NCBI GenBank assembly: GCA_024408335.1
Contig: JAKSVB010000004.1
Coordinates: 1-64,000 of the forward strand
Source of the DNA: Bacilli bacterium
GTDB lineage: Bacteria; Bacillota_I; Bacilli_A; RFN20; CAG-826
Length of the DNA: 64,000 nucleotides
Direction of reading: 5' to 3'
The first letter of the stretch is position 1. Every line of letters starts with the position of its first letter. The position numbers and the translations under genes were made by a program. Below, piece after piece: positions 57,372 to 64,000 of the stretch. The notes below the pieces were generated by a model that worked only from the letters and a program-made list of their open reading frames with translations, searched no databases and was not told the origin of the DNA.

Positions 57372-59312
57372 TTATTTCGATTTTGTGACTCTATTTGGGT
57401 CACTTACGTAAACGTACTCGCAGTATTTGTATTTAGGATGAGACTCAATTTGCTTCTTCATGGATTCATATATCTCATCTCTAAGCTTTTTGATTCTTTC
57501 ATTTCTAGGAAGAGAGGTATCTGGATAAAAAGGGCCGTCGAAATATGAAACGACTTTAGGCCTTTTGGAGAAGCGTCTTTTCACGTAGATATTAGTTAGA
57601 GTAAATGATGGAGCGTTTGCATCGACTGGGTAATGGAATGATTCATTACCAAAAGGCCTGATGTCAGTGTAATAAGGCCAGATATGGGCTTCAGGGTAAA
57701 TCGCCACCACTTGCTTCTTATCGATGAATGTTTTGATGGATGATTTGAAGGACTTGAAGGTCGCTAAAGAAGTAGGTACAGGGATTGCTCCAAGCATCTT
57801 GACGATTGTGCCGATTCCCTTAATGGAAATGGCGTCAGGATTAACGATTATTTTAGCGCGTCTAGGGAAGGCATATACAGGAGGGTTATATGCATCAAGC
57901 ATATAGTTCGTGTGATTCATGTATAAGAAATACCCTTGTTTCTTTGCTTCTTTAAGCACACTCTTGTTCTTCACTTTTTGAAGATACCAGACCTTCAAAA
58001 TGAGATAGACAAGAGGTATCGCAATGAGATTGATGAAGAATTCCCCTACTTTGTAGAATGGGTTCTTATGAATGTATTTGTAGTTATCAGGGATTTTGAT
58101 TGTTTTGATGTTCGTTCCTGCGAAATCATCATGGATTTCATCGTGATAAAAGTATGTCTTCTTGTTGCCTCTATAGTTAGCGATTGTCTCTTCTAACATA
58201 TGTCTCATTTCTTCCATGCATCTAGTGTGGTCAAACTTGTCTACGAAGCCTAAATATTCATTGCTTCTTTGCTTCTTCTCTTCTTCGTGTTCGATCCAGT
58301 AATCGATCTTTCTTGCAAGGTCTTTTGGGTCATTGAAATCGAAGAGATTCTTCTCATCGAGAGCGAAGGCTTTGGTTGCGCTTCGAGGGGAAGAATTGAT
58401 GACTGGAACTAGTCCACAAGAGATTGCTTCAAGGCATGAAATGGCTTCGATCTCGATTTCTGCTGGGTGGACATATAAGTCACAGGAATTGATTGTTTCA
58501 ACAAGATCTTTCCTAGAGAAGAACTTCATAAGTGGAGTGTTGATCTTGCATTTCTTAGCAAGATTCATCACTTCTTTTTCTCTAGGGCCTTGGCCTGCAA
58601 AGATAAGCTGGATATCGTCTTTATGCTTACTCTCGGCTACCGCTTTAATTAAAAGATGATGGGATTTCTCTTTGGATATACGCCCAATGAATAGGATATT
58701 GAACTTGCCTTGGTATTCAGGCTTTCTTTCTTTGATTTCTTGTTTTTTGTATATGGAATTGACTCCATTAGATATGACGTAAGCGTTTGTCTTATGTTTG
58801 ACTGTGCTTTCAAAGACATTCCTAATGAATTCAGTTGGATAGTGAATGGCGTTAACCTTACTATAGAGCTTCTTGTAATAGTTCTTATATACGAGGCGAT
58901 TAACGATGGAGCAGTTCATCATCGAAAGGTGAACTGAGAAATTCTCGGCTTGGCAGTGGAATCCAGCAGTTACTGGTATTCCTTTCTTTCTTGCTAGCTT
59001 TGCAGTCTTTACGCCAAGAGGGAAAGGAATCATGACGTGAACGATGTCCACTCCATCAAGGGCTTTAAGGATTACTTTCTTTACAGGAAGAGACAAAGTG
59101 ACGTTATTCTTCTTTAAGAGATACTTCACTAAGAGTCCTAAATAGAGATTAGGAACAACGTAGTAATCTTCTACACCTTTCTTATCTTGATCAGCACATA
59201 AGATTCTTACTTCGTCTCCCTTGCTTCTAAGATACCTAATGAGGTTCATCGCGGCGATTGTTGTGCCGTTGTTTTCTTGTCCTAAGACATCACACACTAC
59301 TAATACTTTCAT
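57372..59312 (-). CDS. Fusion of a GT4 glycosyltransferase and a PlsC-type acyltransferase
   Basis: The product has 646 residues. Residues 1-370 are a GT-B glycosyltransferase: NGTTIAAMNLIRYLRSKG, HVMIPFPLGVKTAKLA, the hinge FNILFIGRISKEKSHHLLIKAV, GQGPREKEV and the acceptor-end motif VHPAEIEIEAISCLEAISCG (E-x7-E). Residues about 415-445 hold a membrane helix. Residues about 455-640 are an acyltransferase: FLYMNHTNYMLDAYN (His-x5-Asp instead of the usual Hx4D), VAIYPEAHIWPYY (PEG-like) and YFDGPFYPD. It probably makes and acylates a membrane glycolipid; the order of steps is unknown. Preceded by its own promoter, divergent from the XRE gene. Confidence 0.88.
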   Translation of the reverse strand: MKVLVVCDVLGQENNGTTIAAMNLIRYLRSKGDEVRILCADQDKKGVEDYYVVPNLYLGLLVKYLLKKNNVTLSLPVKKVILKALDGVDIVHVMIPFPLGVKTAKLARKKGIPVTAGFHCQAENFSVHLSMMNCSIVNRLVYKNYYKKLYSKVNAIHYPTEFIRNVFESTVKHKTNAYVISNGVNSIYKKQEIKERKPEYQGKFNILFIGRISKEKSHHLLIKAVAESKHKDDIQLIFAGQGPREKEVMNLAKKCKINTPLMKFFSRKDLVETINSCDLYVHPAEIEIEAISCLEAISCGLVPVINSSPRSATKAFALDEKNLFDFNDPKDLARKIDYWIEHEEEKKQRSNEYLGFVDKFDHTRCMEEMRHMLEETIANYRGNKKTYFYHDEIHDDFAGTNIKTIKIPDNYKYIHKNPFYKVGEFFINLIAIPLVYLILKVWYLQKVKNKSVLKEAKKQGYFLYMNHTNYMLDAYNPPVYAFPRRAKIIVNPDAISIKGIGTIVKMLGAIPVPTSLATFKSFKSSIKTFIDKKQVVAIYPEAHIWPYYTDIRPFGNESFHYPVDANAPSFTLTNIYVKRRFSKRPKVVSYFDGPFYPDTSLPRNERIKKLRDEIYESMKKQIESHPKYKYCEYVYVSDPNRVTKSK

Positions 59313-59416
59313 AATTTTTCCGGCACAAATATAGTTACTCTTGTAGTAGAATGAAATAGGTTACCTGTAGAATAAACATAGAACGCTATTCTACGAATCG
59401 GAGAAAAGGGATATTT

Positions 59417-60031
59417 ATGGGCAAAATAGAGGAAAACATCGCGAATAATATAGTAAATTTGAGGAAAGTTAATAACATGACTCAGTTTGATCTCGCGGGC
59501 AAATTACAGTATTCAAACAAGACTATCTCCAAATGGGAGAGAGCGGAATCGATGCCTGATATATCTGTTTTATGTGAGATTGCTGACCTCTTTAATGTCA
59601 GTGTCGACTTTTTGACGAAAGAGCATTCAGAAAAGGAATTCGACAAGAAAGACAAAGAAGAAAAACAAGAGCTCTTAAAGAACATTCTCGTTATGACTTT
59701 ATGGTCAATTGCCGCGTATTTCATTGCGACAGTGATATTTATCTATGCGCATCTTTCTAGCGCATCGTACGCCCCTTTTGCGTGGATTGCTTATATCATC
59801 GCTGCTGCCGTGTGTTGTTTCATCGTTTCTCTTTATTCGAGAAGACATGGATATGTCACTACGGGGCTAGTAGCAAATAGCCTTCTTATATGGACCGCCA
59901 TCACTAGCGTATTCTGTATCACTTTGTCTCGCAGCATGGATAACAGTTGGATGCTATTCTTAGTTGGGCTTCCAATGCAAGCCGCTTTATTCACTCAGTT
60001 CTTCATGAGACACAAGGTTCAAAAGAAATAA
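59417..60031 (+). CDS. XRE regulator with membrane domain
   Basis: The product has 204 residues. Residues 7-62 are an HTH_3 domain (NIVNLRKVNNMTQFDLAGKLQYSNKTISKWERAESMPDISVLCEIADLFNVSVDFL). Residues about 88-195 have four transmembrane segments (VMTLWSIAAYFIATVIFIYAHL, FAWIAYIIAAAVCCFIVSLY and others). This small membrane XRE type is common in Firmicutes; targets are unknown. GGAG lies upstream. A 10-bp hairpin after the stop ends 3 bp before the islet's left repeat. Confidence 0.88.
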   Translation: MGKIEENIANNIVNLRKVNNMTQFDLAGKLQYSNKTISKWERAESMPDISVLCEIADLFNVSVDFLTKEHSEKEFDKKDKEEKQELLKNILVMTLWSIAAYFIATVIFIYAHLSSASYAPFAWIAYIIAAAVCCFIVSLYSRRHGYVTTGLVANSLLIWTAITSVFCITLSRSMDNSWMLFLVGLPMQAALFTQFFMRHKVQKK

Positions 60032-60042
60032 GGACACATACA

Positions 60043-60073
60043 AAATGAGCAAACTTTGTTGGCTTGCTCATTT
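60043..60073 (+). terminator. Hairpin terminator of the XRE gene
   Basis: AAATGAGCAA (60043-60052) and TTGCTCATTT (60064-60073) are perfect 10-bp arms. The T tract is weak. It ends 3 bp before the 22-bp repeat. Confidence 0.65.
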
Positions 60074-60075
60074 GC

Positions 60076-60097
60076 TTATTCAATCACGATGACGTGG
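60076..60097. repeat. Left 22-bp repeat (distal att-like site)
   Basis: Exact copy of 63373-63394. Flanking bases differ on both sides (GC before and TGAG after, against GTCT before and CCTT after). Confidence 0.85.
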
Positions 60098-60138
60098 TGA
60101 GAGTTTTAAGATCGGAGTTTAGTAGCTAACGCTTGTCG

Positions 60139-60495
60139 TTAATTCCAATTAATAGAGAGATAGACTTGATTAGCTTTTTCTCCGAAAAGTGTCTCAAACC
60201 TAGCTTTGTCCTCCGAGAAATGGACGTACTCAAAGATGGATATTACTAATACATCACCTGCATAATCGTCTTCGACATTGTAAGAAAGCCACTCAACGAA
60301 GTCAGAACATTTTTTTAGTTCTTCTGCATTTTGCGCTTCTAGTTGTTCACGAACGTAAACCATAAAAACATCTTCGACAACAATCGTAGAACCGGTGTCA
60401 ATGCCCTCAAGCCAATCAGTTACAGAACTGAATAACGGCTTTATTGCAGGCACAAGTTCAAGCAATTTTGAATTAATTTCTTTTGGTTCCATCAT
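60139..60495 (-). CDS. Immunity-like protein (DUF7674 type)
   Basis: The product has 118 residues, small, acidic and soluble. The start ATG 60495 overlaps the TGA of the toxin-like gene, with AAAGG 9 nt upstream; a TTG at 60504 is less likely. INSKLLELVPAIKPLF, VVEDVFMVYVREQLEAQN and VEDDYAGDVLVISIFEYVHF fit a small family that I associate with immunity proteins of polymorphic toxins. The position directly after a toxin domain supports this; neutralisation is inference. Confidence 0.7.
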   Translation of the reverse strand: MMEPKEINSKLLELVPAIKPLFSSVTDWLEGIDTGSTIVVEDVFMVYVREQLEAQNAEELKKCSDFVEWLSYNVEDDYAGDVLVISIFEYVHFSEDKARFETLFGEKANQVYLSINWN

Positions 60496-60914
60496 CGTTT
60501 CCAACCTTTCAATGCATTATTTAGATCGTCAATCAACATCTTAGCTATCTTTTGATCGCTAAGCGATAGATTTCCGTTCTTTAATATTTTGGAAAGAGCA
60601 GCAACTCTTTCTTTAGCTTTTGTATAGTGAGATTTCCCACGAACAAGACTGTGAGTCTCAATTTCGTGCCTAAGCGCATCAGCCGTTCCTCCGTCACCGG
60701 TTGTCGATCCAGGCCGATATAATTCAGCAATTTGATTTTTAAGCGACTGATTTTGGGCCGAATTGTATAACTCAAACCCTTTTTGAGGCATCTTTGAGTC
60801 AGGCTTGTTGCTCGCAAATAATTGTAATTCTATTACAAACCTGCCTAAGCGACTTGACTCTCCGCCTCCTGAATGGTTGCCAACCAAATGGTATGACCTA
60901 GCCTTCATTCCCAT
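60492..60914 (-). CDS. Polymorphic-toxin-like C-terminal domain as a separate gene
   Basis: The product has 140 residues from ATG 60914, which has AGGAG 8 nt upstream and overlaps the DUF4417 gene by 17 bp in the +1 frame. It opens with a Gly/Ser-rich linker (GNHSGGGESSRLGRF). The core RPGSTTGDGGTADALRHEIETHSLV, GKSHYTKAKERVAALSKIL and a final helix KMLIDDLNNALKGW are of the type found at the ends of CDI/Rhs/LXG toxins. No export domain is attached. The activity is unknown; conserved Arg-His-Glu suggests a hydrolase or nuclease. Confidence 0.68.
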   Translation of the reverse strand: MGMKARSYHLVGNHSGGGESSRLGRFVIELQLFASNKPDSKMPQKGFELYNSAQNQSLKNQIAELYRPGSTTGDGGTADALRHEIETHSLVRGKSHYTKAKERVAALSKILKNGNLSLSDQKIAKMLIDDLNNALKGWKR

Positions 60915-61623
60915 CAGAACGGCTCCTATCAAACGCTTTAGAAATCATCGAATCAAATTGCCAAATTCCAATGTTCTTCCTCAGTGCTTCTCTAAATATA
61001 TACTCAGGGGCTTTGCCATAAACGATAATTACGCATGGCTCAATAGTTTGCACCAGCGCATCAACGCTATCTTTTAGCAGCCTTCTTGATTCTTTGTCTT
61101 GTAAGGCCCCTAATGTTCCAATCGCAACAATCTGATGCTTTTTCATTCCGGATAAGGCTAATTCGTATGTCCACTTATAAGTGGCTCTATAATTGACCAC
61201 GACTGGAATGCCATATGTTGACAATATGTAGCCTACTTCTCGGCTTCTTGAAAGCGCATCAATCTGTTTGTAATTTGGGAAATTACCGTACACCGAATAA
61301 TCAGGGCATACAACAAACATAAACTGTTTTAATTCCGAGATTAATCTCGCTATTTCTTTGCTTGATCCATATTTAAGAGTCATATAGATGCCAGTACAAC
61401 CATCGAACAAATTGTCGAACTCGTAAAAAACGAGCCCGCACTTCTTCTTGTTGAGACATTTGTTTCTACGAGACCAAAGGATCAACTCATCAGGTTTTTC
61501 TATCGTTATCTTTTCAATAGCAGGAACCTGATAAAAACCGGTATTGAAATTTGCTTTATCTAGCTTATGAAATAAGAAAATGACTTTATCGCTTTTTCGA
61601 GGATAATTGACTCTAATATTCAT
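60898..61623 (-). CDS. DUF4417 protein
   Basis: The product has 241 residues. The signature of DUF4417 is visible: CGLVFYEFDNLFDGC, FMFVVCPDYSVYGNFPNYKQID, VGYILSTYGIPVVVNYRATYKWTYELAL, IVAIGTLGAL and EPCVIIVYGKAPEYIF. The family is common on phages and other mobile elements and, from memory, can carry variable toxin ends. Here the toxin domain is in a separate, overlapping frame. AAAGGAGG lies before the ATG. The molecular function of DUF4417 is not known. Confidence 0.85.
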   Translation of the reverse strand: MNIRVNYPRKSDKVIFLFHKLDKANFNTGFYQVPAIEKITIEKPDELILWSRRNKCLNKKKCGLVFYEFDNLFDGCTGIYMTLKYGSSKEIARLISELKQFMFVVCPDYSVYGNFPNYKQIDALSRSREVGYILSTYGIPVVVNYRATYKWTYELALSGMKKHQIVAIGTLGALQDKESRRLLKDSVDALVQTIEPCVIIVYGKAPEYIFREALRKNIGIWQFDSMISKAFDRSRSDGNEG

Positions 61624-61670
61624 ATATTTCCTCCTTTTGCTTTTTTGGCATAGAGGCAGTTAACCGACTA

Positions 61671-61715
61671 CTAAAGCATAAAGGCATCAAAATATGATTC
61701 TATGTATTGAAGCAT
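61671..61715 (-). CDS. 14-codon leader ORF upstream of DUF4417
   Basis: MLQYIESYFDAFML, with a perfect AAAGGAGG 7 nt before the ATG (61715) and two stop codons in a row. The peptide is amphipathic. It could be a regulatory leader peptide or a very small toxin. The AGTGCTAC/GTAGCACT pairing described in the next entry covers the bases between its ribosome binding site and ATG. Confidence 0.5.
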   Translation of the reverse strand: MLQYIESYFDAFML

Positions 61716-61813
61716 AGTGCTACCTCCTTTCTTAAAGGTTGTGCTACAATACATTTGTCAGTGTTGCATTCGTAGCACTTAGCCTCCGCGACCGCGAATC
61801 GCGGAGGTTTTTT
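61716..61813. promoter_or_regulatory. Leader region with competing inverted repeats and a plus-strand terminator
   Basis: On the plus strand: AGTGCTAC (61716-61723), GTGCTAC (61741-61747), GTAGCACT (61772-61779), and a terminator CCTCCGCGA/TCGCGGAGG (61783-61791, 61799-61807) with TTTTTT. A TACAAT (61745-61750) could start a short plus-strand RNA ending at 61813. On the minus strand the first GTGCTAC can pair with either of two later GTAGCAC copies, one beside the ribosome binding site of the leader ORF. Confidence 0.55.
61783..61813 (+). terminator. Strong plus-strand terminator in the islet
   Basis: Perfect 9-bp GC-rich stem CCTCCGCGA/TCGCGGAGG followed by six T. No plus-strand protein gene precedes it, so it may end an antisense RNA. 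Confidence 0.8.
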
Positions 61814-61871
61814 GTCGCTGATGCGTTCTTGTTACGACAATTTTCAAGAACTTTATAATGGCCACTCCGCC

Positions 61872-62993
61872 TTAGACGGAGTGTCTATTAACGCTGAAAT
61901 CGTTGTCTCTATACATTTTTTCGAGGTTATCACCTTTTCTAAATTCTCTGTCAGACAACATGTAAACAGGCTTTATCGATTTCCCGTCATGAACGAAACA
62001 ACAATCAGGTCTTGTGAATTCGTTAGAAAATAATCTTGTGTTGTGTGTTGTAAGTAGAATTTGTGCATTGCCTACTTTGTTTAACATAAGCGCTAAGTTT
62101 GCGGCAACATCAGAATGGTAATAAGCGTCGAACTCGTCAATCAAAACCATGGTCGCTTTTTCAAACTGCATAGACCAATAATATATGAGTTCCAAGGTGT
62201 GCGTTCCCGAAGAGGCGATGGAATCAAAAGGCACGACCCTATTGTTAAATTTGACACCTATCATCATTTGGCCAGAAAGATCCCTTAGAGGAATCAAATT
62301 ATAATTTAGCCCTTGTTTTTTCAAGAAAGAAGCAAAGTCATCCAATTTGTTATTTGCTATGATTCTAGAATCAAGTGAATCAACGCCATTGGTGAAACCT
62401 AAGTATTGGTTACCGTGAATTAGGTTTTTGAAATAGAGCATCCCTCTCGCGAAATTTACCAACATGCTGATAGGACTATTCTCATCTTGAAGAGTATTGA
62501 CTTTAAGAAATTTTACAAAAGATTGATTGTCAGCAAGCTGGATCGATGCGATTCCAAAGTCCGCCCCTTCTAACGAACAGAATCTATGAGCAGCATCGGT
62601 GTGCGAATACTCAAGCACATGAACATCATTAACGAAGAGTTTCTCATATGAGATTTTATCCCAACCTGATTTCCCCCATTCATAAACAATTTTTGTGTCG
62701 CCAAATTTGAAGTGGAATTTGAATCTTGCTATTTTGTTATCGCTTCCGGCATAGAAATAAATGTTGTCAGGAACGATTTCCCTGTTACTGTCTGTTAAAA
62801 TTGCGCTCAGTTCCATGAAAGCTAAGAGCAATGTGGATTTACCTGCTCCGTTTGGTCCATAGATTAATGCTTTATTGACTACTCCGCTTTTTATGAGTTC
62901 CTTATTAAAACCATATTGTTTTGTAGCGGATAGGTCATATATAAAGCAATTTTGGTATCCTCTGTAATTCTCAATTTCAATTTTAGTAATCAT
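61872..62993 (-). CDS. AAA_21/AAA_15-type ABC-like ATPase
   Basis: The product has 373 residues. It opens MITKIEIENYRGYQNC, with Walker A YGPNGAGKS (46-53), a signature-like ASSGTHTLELIYYW, Walker B MVLIDEFDAYYH and a switch His in LLTTHNTRLFSNE. This is the SMC/RecF/OLD-like ATPase found in many abortive-infection and mobile systems, often with a second effector gene (such as RloB). No such partner is adjacent; DUF4417 is the next gene. GAGG lies before the ATG. Its role may be defence or element maintenance. Confidence 0.88.
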   Translation of the reverse strand: MITKIEIENYRGYQNCFIYDLSATKQYGFNKELIKSGVVNKALIYGPNGAGKSTLLLAFMELSAILTDSNREIVPDNIYFYAGSDNKIARFKFHFKFGDTKIVYEWGKSGWDKISYEKLFVNDVHVLEYSHTDAAHRFCSLEGADFGIASIQLADNQSFVKFLKVNTLQDENSPISMLVNFARGMLYFKNLIHGNQYLGFTNGVDSLDSRIIANNKLDDFASFLKKQGLNYNLIPLRDLSGQMMIGVKFNNRVVPFDSIASSGTHTLELIYYWSMQFEKATMVLIDEFDAYYHSDVAANLALMLNKVGNAQILLTTHNTRLFSNEFTRPDCCFVHDGKSIKPVYMLSDREFRKGDNLEKMYRDNDFSVNRHSV

Positions 62994-63372
62994 TGTTGTT
63001 CCTCACGGATAAGATTGTATCACCTGAAAAATATTTTACAACCCTTCTGTTAAATTTTTTACATCAATAACAATTAAGACAATTATCCCATCCCTTTGAC
63101 TGTTTTGTCTCGCTTGTCGTGCAGATTACCAAACAGTAACTGAATGGGTTTGTATTTAGAATTTTTGCCGTCGGGCTTCCAAATGATCGGCACAAACTGA
63201 CCTCTTAATCACAAAAAAACGCTTTTAGGTGCGTTACAACCGTGCGAATATGTTTTAGGCCTCTATTCCGACCGTTTTTGAAAAGATTGTTATTGACGTG
63301 TGCATCATAATCCAACCAACGCCGCAACGGCAAAAGCCTTGTGGTCATATATTGGGTATGTTAGATGCGTCT
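62994..63372. other. Non-coding right end of the islet
   Basis: No gene was found in 379 bp. A minus-strand terminator lies at 63213-63235. The stretch probably holds the ATPase promoter and the right end of the element. The sequence is less AT-rich than the ATPase gene. Confidence 0.5.
63213..63235 (-). terminator. Minus-strand terminator within the islet right end
   Basis: AACGC-ACCTAAAA-GCGTT followed by TTTTTTT on the minus strand. It may end nitroreductase transcripts that run into the islet. Confidence 0.6.
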
Positions 63373-63394
63373 TTATTCAATCACGATGACGTGG
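63373..63394. repeat. Right 22-bp repeat (att-like site in the nitroreductase gene)
   Basis: It encodes the C-terminal HVIVIE and stop of the nitroreductase. Exact copy at 60076-60097. Confidence 0.85.
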
Positions 63395-63897
63395 CCTTCC
63401 ATTCTTGGAGCTGGGTCTTTGATTCCTCCAGCGATATATCCAAGAGCGCAGTGCCCTACTCCTTCAAACTCTCCTTCGATACCATGTTCTTCTAAGAGTT
63501 TTTGATATTTGTCCATTTCGAATTCTTCTTTTGCTCTATGAATCCAGATGCTTCCAAGTCCTAATGCGTGAGCGGCATTCATGAGGTTTCCCATCACTAA
63601 CGCACCATCATAGATTGATGGAGCGAAGGCCTTGTCTCTAAGAACCACAATGATTACTGGAGCACCATAGAATGGATCCATACCTTCCACTCCCATTATC
63701 TTAGCGTTATCCTTCATGAACTCATCTCTAAGTTCTTTGTTCTTAATGACAAGAAGTCTAGTTGCTTGTCTTCCCATAGCACTTGGAGCGTATGTACCTG
63801 CTTTGACGACTTCATTAAGGAGTTCTTCAGGGATTGGGTCTGGTTTGAAGGATCTGCAGGATCTTCTTTCTAATAAATCTTTGATTGTTTGGTTCAT
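63373..63897 (-). CDS. Nitroreductase family flavoprotein
   Basis: The product has 174 residues from ATG 63897 (AAGGA 7 nt upstream; an in-frame start at 63939 would overlap the preceding gene's end). TIKDLLERRSCRSFKPDPIPEE and VVKAGTYAPSAMGRQATRLLVI give the FMN-binding start; LMNAAHALGLGSIWIHRA the core. The typical NAD(P)H-dependent, FMN-binding family. The last 22 bp are the islet's attachment-like repeat, and the coding end is intact, as expected after insertion at a gene 3' end. Confidence 0.92.
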   Translation of the reverse strand: MNQTIKDLLERRSCRSFKPDPIPEELLNEVVKAGTYAPSAMGRQATRLLVIKNKELRDEFMKDNAKIMGVEGMDPFYGAPVIIVVLRDKAFAPSIYDGALVMGNLMNAAHALGLGSIWIHRAKEEFEMDKYQKLLEEHGIEGEFEGVGHCALGYIAGGIKDPAPRMEGHVIVIE

Positions 63898-63922
63898 GGT
63901 GGTTTCCTTATCTTTTGTGTCT

Positions 63923-64000
63923 TTAAGCCATGTTACCACGGACTAATCTAGCTTTAAGATAGTCTCTCAAAGCATCATCTTCGCAATAGATATAACAGCC
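63923..64000 (-). CDS. C-terminal end of an unidentified gene, partial
   Basis: On the minus strand the frame is open from the window edge and ends CYIYCEDDALRDYLKARLVR plus GNMA and TAA (63923-63925). It lies 25 bp before the nitroreductase ATG, so the two are probably co-transcribed. Too short to name. Confidence 0.55.
   Translation of the reverse strand, partial: GCYIYCEDDALRDYLKARLVRGNMA

Larger units (their letters stand above)
60076..63394. mobile_element. Islet flanked by 22-bp direct repeats at a nitroreductase 3' end
   Basis: The 22 bp at 60076-60097 (beginning TTATTCAATCACGATGAC) recur exactly at 63373-63394, where they are the last seven codons and stop of the nitroreductase gene. 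Between them lie, all on the minus strand, an AAA ATPase, a 14-codon leader ORF, a DUF4417 gene, a toxin-like gene and an immunity-like gene. Without the segment, the XRE gene and the nitroreductase gene would be convergent with about 44 bp between them. This fits insertion at a gene 3' end with restoration of the gene. No integrase, transposase or relaxase gene is present. Confidence 0.72.

Noticed and set aside
60898-60914. Programmed +1 frameshift joining DUF4417 and the toxin-like domain
   Set aside because: No slippery run is present at the overlap, and a perfect AGGAG 8 nt before ATG 60914 explains translation by reinitiation.
60915-60932. Toxin-like gene starting at 60932
   Set aside because: The ATG at 60914 has the ribosome binding site; the one at 60932 has none.
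62994-63372. Search for a hidden recombinase or small protein at the right end of the islet
   Set aside because: Frames on both strands are short, lack ribosome binding sites and carry no recognisable motif.

Overview
The window looks like a chromosomal segment of a low-to-moderate GC, single-membrane Firmicute, most likely an uncultivated anaerobic gut member of the Bacilli/Erysipelotrichia side. The evidence is standard-code genes with AGGAG-type ribosome binding sites, many short lipobox lipoproteins (SSC, TSGC, ASC), no outer-membrane genes, a trimeric [FeFe] hydrogenase and paired MscS channels. This placement is inference; no rRNA or ribosomal marker is present.

Layout. 1-2.9 kb: end of a carbohydrate-binding surface protein, an MscS channel with a small membrane partner, and a lipoprotein. 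2.9-8.36 kb: an AT-rich accessory stretch (small membrane proteins, a TetR regulator, a GNAT-YoaP acetyltransferase, duplicated winged-helix fragments, a BRO-Fic protein) that stops at a tRNA-Thr(CGT). 8.4-23 kb: housekeeping and stress genes (Memo-AMMECR1 fusion, Hsp33, NUDIX, cyclophilin, HAD, an HTH-less LacI-GGDEF protein, hydrolase/TetR, nitroreductase), with a DUF3990 module at 15.4-16.8 kb. 23-30.6 kb: a zinc-ribbon/PD-(D/E)XK nuclease, an Mrr-like endonuclease, a long helical-repeat lipoprotein under an XRE membrane regulator, and a NERD protein. 30.7-33 kb: a three-gene operon (SnoaL_4 dehydratase-like, EFR1 flavodoxin-ferredoxin, SDR). 33-41.3 kb: membrane GGDEF, aquaporin, a surface-protein/MscS operon, RdgB. 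41.4-48.2 kb: a second accessory stretch (HTH-MNT nucleotidyltransferase, lipoproteins, a second DUF3990 module, a class II Fic protein, a DUF4143 ATPase). 48.3-51.4 kb: a Crp-like regulator with an ABC importer. 51.4-53 kb: a second DUF4143 ATPase preceded by five 23-bp tandem repeats. 53-57.2 kb: the electron-bifurcating hydrogenase operon hydCBA. 57.4-59.3 kb: a glycosyltransferase-acyltransferase fusion. 60.1-63.4 kb: a compact islet.

The most unusual structure is the islet. An exact 22-bp direct repeat, identical to the last 22 bp of a nitroreductase gene including its stop codon, lies on both sides of about 3.3 kb carrying an AAA ATPase, a DUF4417 protein, a translationally coupled polymorphic-toxin-like domain and a putative immunity gene. 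Outside the repeats, an XRE gene and the nitroreductase gene would be direct convergent neighbours. This is the footprint of site-specific insertion at a gene 3' end, with no recombinase in the islet. Its leader holds a 14-codon ORF with a perfect ribosome binding site, competing inverted repeats and a possible antisense transcript.

A second theme is local self-regulation: both DUF3990 modules, the HTH-MNT gene, the BRO-Fic gene, both DUF4143 ATPases, a TetR gene and the Crp-like gene have palindromes or repeats placed on or beside their promoters. Several genes (lipoprotein 2845, Fic 8206, Memo-AMMECR1 11009, rdgB 40663) appear to be read from leaderless transcripts, with a -10 box 6-7 nt before the start codon and no ribosome binding site.
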